This document shows positions 1 through 6,204 of a DNA stretch of 7,905 nucleotides, piece by piece (within the stretch, counting starts at the first letter, position 1; each line of letters begins with the position of its first letter). The translations under genes and the position numbers were made by a program. The notes under the pieces are model-generated. The model searched no databases. It saw only the letters and a program-made list of their open reading frames with translations, and was not told the origin of the DNA. The DNA is from Bacillota bacterium (GTDB taxonomy: Bacteria > Bacillota > Sulfobacillia > RBS10-35 > JAJYVN01): NCBI GenBank assembly GCA_021827805.1, contig JAKAUG010000287.1, forward strand, positions 1-7,905, written 5' to 3'.

Positions 1-18
1 CAGCCCCTGACATGATTT

Positions 19-38
19 CCTAACCATATCGTGTTAGG
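19..38. repeat. Operator-like inverted repeat
   Basis: The arms CCTAAC (19-24) and GTTAGG (33-38) are exact reverse complements around an 8-base centre. A second small hairpin follows at once (GAAGC 42-46, GCTTC 52-56). No T-run follows, so this does not look like a Rho-independent terminator. It could be a regulator-binding site or chance. The rest of 1-326 holds nothing I can identify as coding: the open frames there have no recognisable motif and no good ribosome-binding site. Confidence 0.25.
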
Positions 39-326
39 ACCGAAGCGCCGGGCTTCCACACCCACGGTTCAATCTACCGCTCCGAAAAGTCTTTGCAACC
101 ATGCACACAGACTCTTCTCGCATTCTGTGAATGCGGGAGCGTTTCAGTCCGAAACCGGCCGCCGCAACGGTCGGAAACAAGAGCCCATGGTAACGGGAAC
201 GGCGCATGGTACACTGTCGCCGTGGCGGGAAGCCATCGGGCGTTTGGGCGGGATGTACGCTGTACCGCGCTTGGATCAGGCGGTCACGATGATGCATTTC
301 CTCCCCCATTGGCCTGAGGCAGCATC

Positions 327-568
327 ATGCAGTTCGACCGGATCATCGTCGACCCGCCGACCCCGGGGTGATGCCCGGCGTGCCCTGGATCTGAGGGCTT
401 CGGTTTCCCGTGGCCACCATCATCGGCACGCTGGCTGTCGGCATGGAGGAGGCGGAGTTCGTGCCAGGACATCCTGGCCTGGAGCCCGCATACATCCGGC
501 GGGCGCTGGGGTGTGGGGTCGCGGCGATCAGCGAGCGACACCTTGCGCTCGCGGTGGCACACGGATGA
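327..568 (+). pseudogene. DUF433-type antitoxin remnant (frameshift plus internal stop)
   Basis: DUF433 proteins are small helix-turn-helix proteins often paired with DUF5615 PIN-like toxins, where they act as antitoxin and autoregulator. The ATG at 327 begins MQFDRIIVDP, a typical DUF433 opening, but that frame stops at 369. From 371 a second frame reads MPGVPWI, a TGA at 392, then GLRFPVATIIGTLAVGM and on through PGLEPAYIRRAL to a TGA at 566-568. The family normally reads 'xxGxPxIRGxRxPV' here, so the TGA at 392 sits where Arg is expected and is one transition away from CGA. Joining the two frames gives a near full-length DUF433 domain of about 75 residues. The frameshift lies between about 357 and 370. 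A weak GAGG at 316-319 precedes the ATG. The family call rests on motif memory, not a search. The gene is broken unless the sequence has errors. Confidence 0.68.
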
Positions 569-635
569 GGGCCTGTGACCTGGATGGAGTTGCCTTGTCG
601 GGCGGTTGCCCTGGGGCCCGGGCCACGGCCCGCGG

Positions 636-767
636 AAGCTGCGGCTGGATGAACGGCCGGCCCGATCCCGACGCGCCAGGCAAGACTCGCTGCCGTCGGC
701 CGTCGAGATCCGATGGGCGGGCGGGTGCCGCGATGGAAACAGCAGAGGATTGGCTCAGCGAGCCCGC
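636..767 (+). pseudogene. Possible DUF5615 PIN-like toxin remnant
   Basis: DUF5615 proteins are PIN-like putative RNases usually encoded just after a DUF433 antitoxin. The frame here reads KLRLDE from 636, resembling the family start 'KxLLDEN'. It continues with SLPSAVEIRW, resembling 'xFPxSVHVRD', and then AQRAR, resembling 'xWEYAR'. The spacing from the first Asp to this last Arg is 40 residues, the same as in the family pattern I recall. The expected later 'TKDxDF' motif is not in frame, and no start codon with a good ribosome-binding site precedes the match. The remnant ends about where the ribosome-binding site of the oxygenase gene begins. Position directly after the DUF433 remnant is the main support. 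Similarity is weak and chance is possible. Confidence 0.35.
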
Positions 768-788
768 GTCCTGAACAGACCACGATTC

Positions 789-798
789 AGGGGAGGGG
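789..798 (+). promoter_or_regulatory. Strong Shine-Dalgarno site of the oxygenase gene
   Basis: The sequence AGGGGAGGGG lies 7 bases before the ATG at 806. It selects 806 as the start over the in-frame ATG at 713, which has no such site and lies inside the putative toxin remnant. Confidence 0.75.
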
Positions 799-805
799 CA
801 CGACC

Positions 806-3043
806 ATGCCGGAGGCAACTGATCCGCCGCCCGCGCCAGGCGACCCCGCCATTGGCAATGATCCTGAGCACGCGCTCGCCTCAGCGCTCGCCGAGTGGCT
901 TGACGACATCGATCGTCCAGGTGACTTCTGCGCCTCGGGAGCATGTGAACTCCCATCGCCGGGCCTGTGGGTCGAGGGCATCGGCCCGGTGGCCCTACCG
1001 CTGATTCCCTTTCAGGCCGAGCAATTGATCAGCGTCGCCGAACAGGCGCCCTTCGGACGGGGCGCCGAAACGGTGGTCGACACCGACGTGCGGCGCACCT
1101 GGCAGATCCCGGCGGCCAGGGTGGCATTCCATGGGCGCAGTTGGACGCAGACGCTGGAGGGCATCGTCCGCCGTGCCACCGCGGGACTTGGGGTCGGAGG
1201 AGAGGTGACCGCCCAACTCCACAAACTGTTGCTGTACGGCGAGGGCGGCTTCTTTCGTGAACATCGCGACACCGAGAAGGACCACGGGATGTTCGGCACC
1301 CTGGTGATCGTCTTGCCGTCCCCCCATGACGGGGGCGAACTCATGATCCGCCACCGGGACCGCGAGGTGACCCTCGACCTGCGCGCCAACGATCCGGCAG
1401 AGGCATGCTTTGCCGCCTTCTACGCCGATTGCCGTCACGAGGTGAAGCCCGTCGTCTCAGGGTACCGGTTGACCCTGGTGTACAACCTGTTGCGCCAGGG
1501 CAGCCGCCCGGAACCGCCGGTCTACGACGAGGAACGGGACGAGCTGGCCGCCCTGCTGACTGCGTGGGGTGAGGACGACCCGCTCAAACTGATCTATCCC
1601 CTGGAGCACGCCTACACCCCAGCCGCGCTGGCATTCGATGCCCTGAAGGGGGCCGACTCGGCGCGGGCCATGGTCTTGGTCGGCGCGGCGGAACGGTCGG
1701 ACTGCGAGGCCCATCTCGCCCTGGTGACCATCCGGGAAAGCGGGAGTGCTGAGCACGGAGACGACTACGGGCACCGCCGACGGTGGTATGAGGATGACGT
1801 TGAGGACGATGACGATTTCGAAGTGGGGGAGGTCTTCGAGCGCACAGAGGAACTCTCCGAATGGCGCCGCCCCGATGGAGGCGATCCCGGACTCGGACCC
1901 CTTCCGTGGGAGGAAGACGAGTTGGCCCCGCCCGGTGCCCTGGACGACCTGGAACCGACGGAGCAGTCGTTCCACGAAGCCACAGGCAACGAGGGCGCCT
2001 CGTTTTCCCGCACCTACCACGTTGCCGCCATGGTCGTCTGGCCCCGCCGTCACCGCTTGGTGATCCTGGCTCAGGGCGGACTGCCGGCCACCATGCCCGC
2101 CCTGGCGGCTCTGGCGCATGCGTGCGGCGGCGATCGCGCCCGGCCGGAGTGGGCGGATGCGGACGCCTTGGCCGACCTGATGATCGAGTCGTGGCCATCC
2201 GAGGCGTGGCAGGTCCCCAAGGAAACCGGACCATTCCTCGACCTGTTGGCCACGCTTGGCGACACGGAGCGGATCGCATCCTTCATGGGCCGGGTCGTCG
2301 CACCCGGACACTTTGCAAACGCGGACGCGGGCGGCGTGGCCAGTGCTCTCCACGTGCTGCCACCCGCGGAGGCTGTGGGTCTCTTGACGCACCTCGTCAG
2401 CGGGACCGCCGCGCTCGATGCCCGGGCGGCAGTCCTGGCGCGTTGCGCTGATCTGGACATCACTCCGGCTGCCGCTCGCCTCGTGGAGTCGCTACCCGGA
2501 CCGACGCCTCCCACCAACCGGTGGGGGCAGCCTCAGGCGGTGCCGCCCTCCGTCGTCATCGACCTCGTCAGGGCGCTGGCGCCAACCGCCCAGGGCTTGC
2601 TGGAGGCGGCAATCGACACGTTCCTGGCGTGGCCGGCCACGTGGGCCATGGACTCGGTGCTGATTCCCGCCGTGCTCCAGTTGGGCGCCACGTCACCCCG
2701 CCTGCGCGAGGCCTGCGTCGCCCACCTGAGATCCCGCATCGCGATCCCACTGTCCCCACCGCCGGACTGGGCCCGCGCCGCCTCTCTCACCTGCCGCTGC
2801 CAGCAGTGCAACGACTTGGCGCGCTTTCTCGCCGATCCCGCCAAAGGCACTTGGCAGTTGAAGGCTCCGGAGGCCATCCGCTCCCATGTGGCCAGCACGA
2901 TCATCAACAGCCAGTGTGACCTGGATACCGAGACCGTCACCCGGGGCCGTCCTTATACGTTGGCCTGCACCAAGAACCAGGCCAGTCATGAGCGGCGCGT
3001 GCAGCAGCGGCACGCCGACCTTGCCCTGTTGGAGCGCCTATGA
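806..3043 (+). CDS. Fe(II)/2-oxoglutarate-dependent dioxygenase-domain protein, 745 aa
   Basis: This encodes a large cytoplasmic protein with an N-terminal prolyl-4-hydroxylase-like 2OG-Fe(II) oxygenase domain (about residues 55-230). The metal ligands are visible as H153 and D155 (motif EHRDTEKD) and H211 (motif CRHEVKP). R221 lies ten residues after the last His and fits the 2-oxoglutarate-binding Arg (motif SGYRLTLVYNL). The catalytic set is therefore complete. A very acidic stretch follows (about 328-352, with EDDVEDDDD). Residues 400-650 are helix-rich, Ala/Leu-rich and without motifs I recognise. The C-terminus has C663-x-C665-xx-C668 (CRCQQC), further cysteines at 704 and 721, and RGRPYTLACTK, which may form a metal site. 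There is no signal peptide or membrane segment. Such proteins hydroxylate protein or small-molecule substrates with O2 and 2-oxoglutarate; the substrate here is unknown. The gene stands alone between toxin-antitoxin remnants. The oxygenase call is firm, the biological role open. Confidence 0.88.
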   Translation: MPEATDPPPAPGDPAIGNDPEHALASALAEWLDDIDRPGDFCASGACELPSPGLWVEGIGPVALPLIPFQAEQLISVAEQAPFGRGAETVVDTDVRRTWQIPAARVAFHGRSWTQTLEGIVRRATAGLGVGGEVTAQLHKLLLYGEGGFFREHRDTEKDHGMFGTLVIVLPSPHDGGELMIRHRDREVTLDLRANDPAEACFAAFYADCRHEVKPVVSGYRLTLVYNLLRQGSRPEPPVYDEERDELAALLTAWGEDDPLKLIYPLEHAYTPAALAFDALKGADSARAMVLVGAAERSDCEAHLALVTIRESGSAEHGDDYGHRRRWYEDDVEDDDDFEVGEVFERTEELSEWRRPDGGDPGLGPLPWEEDELAPPGALDDLEPTEQSFHEATGNEGASFSRTYHVAAMVVWPRRHRLVILAQGGLPATMPALAALAHACGGDRARPEWADADALADLMIESWPSEAWQVPKETGPFLDLLATLGDTERIASFMGRVVAPGHFANADAGGVASALHVLPPAEAVGLLTHLVSGTAALDARAAVLARCADLDITPAAARLVESLPGPTPPTNRWGQPQAVPPSVVIDLVRALAPTAQGLLEAAIDTFLAWPATWAMDSVLIPAVLQLGATSPRLREACVAHLRSRIAIPLSPPPDWARAASLTCRCQQCNDLARFLADPAKGTWQLKAPEAIRSHVASTIINSQCDLDTETVTRGRPYTLACTKNQASHERRVQQRHADLALLERL

Positions 3044-3157
3044 CATCTGCAGGGGCCGAACGGACGCCGGGGGTGAGTGGCACGCCCTCCTCGCGCCACC
3101 CGGATCTTCGTGAACGTCGGCGCCCGAGAGCTACTTGCTGCATCGGCCAAGCCGAGA

Positions 3158-3171
3158 CGCCAGCGTTGGCG
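3158..3171. repeat. Stem-loop
   Basis: CGCCA (3158-3162) and TGGCG (3167-3171) form a 5-bp stem with a 4-base loop. A smaller hairpin, GGGC-gcaa-GCCC, follows at 3186-3197. They open a run of inverted repeats extending to about 3383. Confidence 0.35.
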
Positions 3172-3212
3172 CGGTGGCCCCAAATGGGCGCAAGCCCCAT
3201 CGCCGTAAGGAA

Positions 3213-3230
3213 ACGCGCCACAGGGCGCGT
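3213..3230. repeat. Perfect 7-bp stem with tetraloop
   Basis: ACGCGCC (3213-3219) pairs with GGCGCGT (3224-3230) around the loop ACAG. No T-run follows on either strand, so it is not a classical terminator. It lies about 170 bases after the oxygenase stop codon. Confidence 0.45.
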
Positions 3231-3246
3231 ACCCCTAGCGGCAGGA

Positions 3247-3303
3247 CTCCAGCGCATCAGGCACCGGCCACGGGCGGCCCGGAGACGAGACGGATGCGCG
3301 GAG
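3247..3303. repeat. Long imperfect hairpin (11 bp with one bulge)
   Basis: CTCC (3247-3250) and GCGCATC (3252-3258), with A3251 bulged, pair with GATGCGC (3293-3299) and GGAG (3300-3303). Inside the loop, CCGGCC (3264-3269) can pair with GGCC(C)GG around 3276-3282. This is the strongest secondary-structure element in the window. It could be transcribed structured RNA, the end of a former mobile element, or a product of high GC content. Confidence 0.4.
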
Positions 3304-3518
3304 AGCAAAGCATTCCCAGAGCCGTGCGCGTGGCAGCGATGCTTTACCTCCCTGCGCCGTTGTCCCCGCAAGGCAAAGCGCAGTTGGCGTAGTCGGTTTA
3401 CGAGCAAGGGTTGGGAGATGAGGACTGTCGACTCCCCGCAGTGGCGGAGACTCCGGCTATTGATAAGATGATTGCAGAGGGGGTTGCCTCCGTGGCGGAG
3501 ATGTCGCGGGCTATGTAG
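3294..3518 (+). pseudogene. Unidentified reading frame interrupted by TAG
   Basis: From the ATG at 3294 a frame reads MRGEQSIPRAV, through LYLPAPLSPQGKAQLA to a TAG at 3390-3392. It then continues open as SVYEQGLGDEDCRLP, AETPAIDKMIAEG and EMSRAM to a TAG at 3516-3518. The second part has a protein-like mix of acidic and hydrophobic residues. A TAG is one change from CAG (Gln) or TGG (Trp). I do not recognise the family. It overlaps the hairpin-rich segment and ends just inside the hicB remnant, so it may be a decayed gene next to hicBA or a chance frame. No clear ribosome-binding site precedes the ATG. Confidence 0.25.
3307..3345. repeat. Inverted repeat with 7-bp arms
   Basis: AAAGCAT (3307-3313) pairs with ATGCTTT (3339-3345). 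A further stem follows: CTGCGC (3352-3357) with GCGCAG (3378-3383). They lie directly beside the long hairpin at 3247-3303, so several stems sit in series with linkers of only a few bases. Confidence 0.35.
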
Positions 3519-3682
3519 CAGAGTGCCCGGCTTTAGGGGGATCACGCAAGCTGCCACGTTCGAGCAGCTGCTCGATCATCTCAAGGAAGCGGTTGCGCTG
3601 GCGATCGACGGAGAGGATCACGAGGCGTTGGGCCTCACAGCGCACCCCATTGTGATCCTTTCCATGGAGTTGGTTGCCGATC
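3509..3682 (+). pseudogene. hicB: hicB antitoxin remnant, frameshifted in a G-run
   Basis: HicB antitoxins bind and neutralise the HicA mRNA interferase and often repress their own operon. From 3509 one frame reads GYVAECPALGG, a hallmark HicB segment. The homology then moves to another frame after the GGGGG run at 3536-3540 and continues as GITQAATFEQLLDHLKEAV, matching 'xTQGxTxEEALxNxKEAI'. It then reads DGEDHEALGL and PIVILSMELVA up to the hicA start. Adding one G to the run would join both parts in frame as LGGITQ. The N-terminal segment before 3509 is poorly preserved, with a TAA in that frame at 3464, and no stop codon separates this frame from hicA. Spacing and order (hicB then hicA) fit a type II module. 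I am fairly sure of the family and less sure whether the G-run is real or a sequencing error. Confidence 0.7.
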
Positions 3683-3796
3683 ATGCCCAAGTTGCGCCGA
3701 CTGTCTGGGGAGGATGTCGTGCGGATCCTTCACGGATTCGGTTTCGAGACGATCGGCCAGCGTGGGAGCCACATCAGCGCGCTGGCCCGTACTTGA
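3683..3796 (+). pseudogene. hicA: hicA toxin, C-terminally truncated (37 aa)
   Basis: HicA is a small double-stranded-RNA-binding-like mRNA interferase that blocks translation by cleaving mRNA. The ATG at 3683 begins MPKLRRLSGEDVVRIL, then GFGFETIGQRGSH, the classic HicA N-terminus including the 'RGSH' motif whose His (residue 30) is catalytic in the family. The frame then ends at a TGA (3794-3796) after only 37 residues, against about 60-80 normally, so the second and third strands and the last helix are missing. A run in another frame just after, VLEKWPRRRVV (3789-3821), could be the displaced next strand, which would imply an indel near 3785. With the toxin truncated and the antitoxin frameshifted, the module is most likely dead. 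Confidence 0.78.
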
Positions 3797-4007
3797 GAAA
3801 TGGCCGCGTCGCCGCGTGGTGCTCCTCGGTGGAACGCGCCGCCCGCCGCCCTCACCCCACTCCCCCGTCCCAGGGCCCCGCTCCGGCGGTAGCAGCCGAT
3901 CCAGGGTCGCCAGCGCCCGTCCCTTTCCGCACACCCCCTGCACCATATCAACATGGGTCGCCTCCTGCCGCGTTCGATCACCTGAGCCGATGGCAGCGGT
4001 CCCGCCC

Positions 4008-4019
4008 TTGGCGCGCCAA
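4008..4019. repeat. 12-bp perfect palindrome
   Basis: TTGGCGCGCCAA is its own reverse complement. It lies in the 306-base stretch between hicA and the carboxypeptidase gene (3797-4102), in which I see no convincing gene on either strand. Confidence 0.3.
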
Positions 4020-4087
4020 CCGTCACGCAGGGCGTTCCAGCACTGCCTGCCACGTCTCCGTTCCGGGCGACCGTCGACCCGCCCAGA

Positions 4088-4099
4088 GGGCCGCGGCCC
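4088..4099 (-). terminator. Palindrome just after the dac stop; weak terminator candidate
   Basis: GGGCCGCGGCCC is a 12-bp perfect palindrome starting 3 bases beyond the carboxypeptidase stop codon. As RNA it could form only a short GC stem, and no U-run follows on the minus strand, so termination here is uncertain. Position is the only support. Confidence 0.2.
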
Positions 4100-4102
4100 A
4101 TC

Positions 4103-5272
4103 TCAGCCCCCCACCAGTTGCCGCCACCACACCCAGGGCCAGCCCACGCGCGCCACGCCTCGACCCGCCAGCAGGGGGACCTCCCCCGCCAGCTGGCCGT
4201 CGAGCCGCAGGGTCAGGGTTCCCACGACCTGGCCACGGCGCACCGGCGCCTCCAGGCGCGCGGGGAGGGACCGGGTGACCTGGACGCGGGGGAGTTCATC
4301 GAGGGCCACCGAGATGCCGAGCGACCCGCCGACGATGATCGGTACCGTGGCCCGCGGGTCCGGCGCCAGCGCCACCGGCAACTCGGCGAATTGGGCGCCC
4401 CGCTGGGCCGGCGTGAGATAGCTGAAGTGGGCATAGCCCCACTGCAGAAGCCGCATCGCGTCGCCCCAGCGGTCGTCGCTGTGAAGCACGACGGCGATCA
4501 GGTCCTGCCCTCCACGGGAGGCCGAGGCCACGAGACAACTCCCCGCCGCGCGCGTGGTGCCGGTCTTCACACCAGTGATCCAGTCATAGGTGAGCAGCAG
4601 GCGGTTGGTGTTGTGCAGCTCGCGTCGCACCTCATGCTGCAGGCGGTCGCTGCCAGACATCTCCGCCTGGGCGGTGTCGACGACGCGGGCGAAGTCCGGC
4701 ACCGCCAGCCCCGCACGCGCGATCAGGGCCAGATCGAGCGCGCTGCTGTAATGCCCGGGCGCGGAGAGCCCGTGCGGATTGTCGAAATGCGTCGCCTGCA
4801 GCCCGAGCTGCTGGGCCTTGGCGTTCATCAGCTCGGCAAAGGCGGGCACGGACCCGGCGACGTGCTGCGCAATGGCGACGGCCGCGTCGTTGCCGGAGGG
4901 CAGAAGAAGACCGATGATCAGCTGACCGAGCGTGAACCGTTCCCCCGCCACCAGGTGCGCCGAGGATCCCGGTGTGGCCGCCGCCTGCGTCGAGACGGTG
5001 ACGACATCCCCGAGGTGTCCCCGCTCAAGGGCCACCAGAGCGGTCATCATCTTTGTCGTGCTCGCTGGCGCCCGCGGCTGCAGGGCCTGTCGGCTCCAGA
5101 GCACGCGCCCGCTGGTGGCATCCAGCAGCACCGCGGCGTCGGCGGTGATCCTCGGCGCGCTGGCCACATCGGCTGGCGGGGGAATCACCGTCGCCGCGGC
5201 AACCGCGGGCACCGCGCTGGACCAAAGGCATGCGGTCAGGGCCACCAAGCAGGCGAGCGGCTTTGCTTGCAT
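4103..5272 (-). CDS. Serine-type D-alanyl-D-alanine carboxypeptidase (DacA/DacF, PBP5 family), 389 aa
   Basis: This enzyme trims the terminal D-Ala from peptidoglycan pentapeptides outside the membrane, controlling cross-linking. All three penicillin-binding motifs are present: S71-T-T-K74 with the nucleophilic Ser, S126-G-N128, and K236-T-G238 (GVKTGTT). Residues 1-26 form a signal peptide (MQAKPLACLVALTACLW, ending AVAA). The catalytic domain spans about 40-280 and a PBP5_C-like beta domain about 286-370. The tail WPWVWWRQLVGG could be the membrane anchor. Length is normal for the family. The ATG at 5272 was chosen because it begins directly with the signal sequence; an in-frame start at 5350 would overlap the upstream gene by 49 bases and put charged residues first. 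No strong Shine-Dalgarno is seen. It lies 29 bases after the RodZ-like gene, so the two are probably co-transcribed. Whether it is DacA or the sporulation-linked DacF cannot be told from sequence alone. Confidence 0.93.
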   Translation of the reverse strand: MQAKPLACLVALTACLWSSAVPAVAAATVIPPPADVASAPRITADAAVLLDATSGRVLWSRQALQPRAPASTTKMMTALVALERGHLGDVVTVSTQAAATPGSSAHLVAGERFTLGQLIIGLLLPSGNDAAVAIAQHVAGSVPAFAELMNAKAQQLGLQATHFDNPHGLSAPGHYSSALDLALIARAGLAVPDFARVVDTAQAEMSGSDRLQHEVRRELHNTNRLLLTYDWITGVKTGTTRAAGSCLVASASRGGQDLIAVVLHSDDRWGDAMRLLQWGYAHFSYLTPAQRGAQFAELPVALAPDPRATVPIIVGGSLGISVALDELPRVQVTRSLPARLEAPVRRGQVVGTLTLRLDGQLAGEVPLLAGRGVARVGWPWVWWRQLVGG

Positions 5273-5301
5273 GGGCCTAGCATGCGCCGCCGCCGCTCGG
5301 C

Positions 5302-6201
5302 CTAAGCCGTCGAGGTGCCCGGCAAGGTCGCCAGCGACGCCTCGAGCCAAAGCTTCTGACCATCGGGCGGGGGCAGCGATGGAGCCGGCATCCCGTCGAT
5401 GCGCACCGCGGTCAGGACGGCGGGATCCCAGACCTCCACCTCAAGCTGGTGCTGGGCCTGGTAGCGGACCTGCCCCGTCCCCTGCTGCAGCACCTCGTCG
5501 GTGTATTGCGTGGCGCCGTCCACCCAGCGACGGGTGCGCGTGCCGCCCTGCCACTCCAGGGTCAACCGGATGTCGGTCTGCCCCCCGACCAGGTACGCCA
5601 GATGCCAACCGTCGGAGGCCTGCTGGCGGGATGCGACCTCCAGGGAGGGCCCCTGGCGCGCCGAGGTTCCGGACTGGGACGCACCAGCGGCGGCGGCCGA
5701 GGAGGTGCTGGCCGTTCCGGTGATGGGGCCCAGGGAGCGCCGCCCATGGAACAGGTGCCAGAGCGTGGCCCCCGCGGCGACGAGGATCAGCACCGCCAGG
5801 ATGCCGAGGAGCAGGCCGCGGCCCCGCCGGGCCGGTCGCCGCCGTGCCCGCAGCACCTTACGGCGCGCGCGCATTCGCCTCCTGGCGGCTGCGGGCCCCT
5901 CGGCCGGGGGCGCCACGGGGTGACGCACGCGCTGCCCCTGCTTCAGCGTCTCTACAAGGGCTGCGCCATCGAGCCCCAGCACATTGCCGTAGATACGCGT
6001 GAACCCCTTGACGAACACCTCGCCCGGGAGCGCGCCGACACGCCCCTCCTCCAGAGCCGCCAGGAAGGCGATCCGGATGTGGGTGCTCTCCGCCACCTGC
6101 TCCAGGGACAGCCCCTGGCGCTCGCGCGTCGTGCGCAACTGCGTCCCAACCTCAAGCAGGTCCGGGTCCACGCCCATCGGCGCCGGACCGCCGCCCGACA
6201 T
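5302..6201 (-). CDS. RodZ-like helix-turn-helix membrane protein, 299 aa
   Basis: RodZ-type proteins link the MreB cytoskeleton to the cell-wall elongation machinery and help set rod shape. The N-terminus has an HTH_25-type domain (about 14-88): LRTTRERQGLSLEQVAEST, then IRIAFLAALEEG, then LPGEVFVKGFTRIYG and LGLD, all typical of the family. A strongly basic segment (about 107-128) leads into one membrane helix (130-151, GLLLGILAVLILVAAG), giving a cytoplasmic N-terminus and an outside C-terminus. A Ser/Ala/Gly-rich linker (153-190) precedes a DUF4115-like beta domain (about 205-290, with RWVDGATQ and VRIDGMPAP). The ATG at 6201 is supported by GGAGGGAG 10 bases upstream. It follows the UPF0182 gene by 3 bases, so translation is probably coupled. 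The HTH in this family mostly mediates protein contacts rather than DNA binding. Family assignment is confident; direct MreB binding is inferred. Confidence 0.85.
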   Translation of the reverse strand: MSGGGPAPMGVDPDLLEVGTQLRTTRERQGLSLEQVAESTHIRIAFLAALEEGRVGALPGEVFVKGFTRIYGNVLGLDGAALVETLKQGQRVRHPVAPPAEGPAAARRRMRARRKVLRARRRPARRGRGLLLGILAVLILVAAGATLWHLFHGRRSLGPITGTASTSSAAAAGASQSGTSARQGPSLEVASRQQASDGWHLAYLVGGQTDIRLTLEWQGGTRTRRWVDGATQYTDEVLQQGTGQVRYQAQHQLEVEVWDPAVLTAVRIDGMPAPSLPPPDGQKLWLEASLATLPGTSTA

Positions 6202-6204
6202 GTG

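Noticed and set aside
141..155. GTTTC-agtcc-GAAAC, reminiscent of CRISPR repeat ends
   Set aside because: It occurs once only, with no regularly spaced copies or spacers, and is a short chance inverted repeat.
31..774. 247-codon plus-strand open frame
   Set aside because: It has no recognisable motif and a GTG start without a ribosome-binding site, and it runs across the DUF433 and toxin remnants in a different frame. It is best seen as a GC-rich chance frame.
713..805. Earlier in-frame ATG for the oxygenase gene
   Set aside because: It has no Shine-Dalgarno, overlaps the toxin remnant and adds 31 residues without family character. The ATG at 806 has an excellent site at 789-798.
1457..2392. 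311-codon minus-strand open frame inside the oxygenase gene
   Set aside because: It is a shadow of the well-supported plus-strand gene and has no family motif.
3635..4102. In-frame extension past the carboxypeptidase TGA, open for about 155 codons, with a HAD-like looking segment GVCGKGRALATLDRLL
   Set aside because: The carboxypeptidase already has its usual length and ending. The extension runs antisense through hicA and shows only one vaguely family-like segment, so readthrough or a remnant gene is not supported.
4118..5305. 395-codon plus-strand open frame opposite the carboxypeptidase gene
   Set aside because: It is antisense to a gene with all catalytic motifs. Long antisense frames are expected from strong GC bias at third codon positions.
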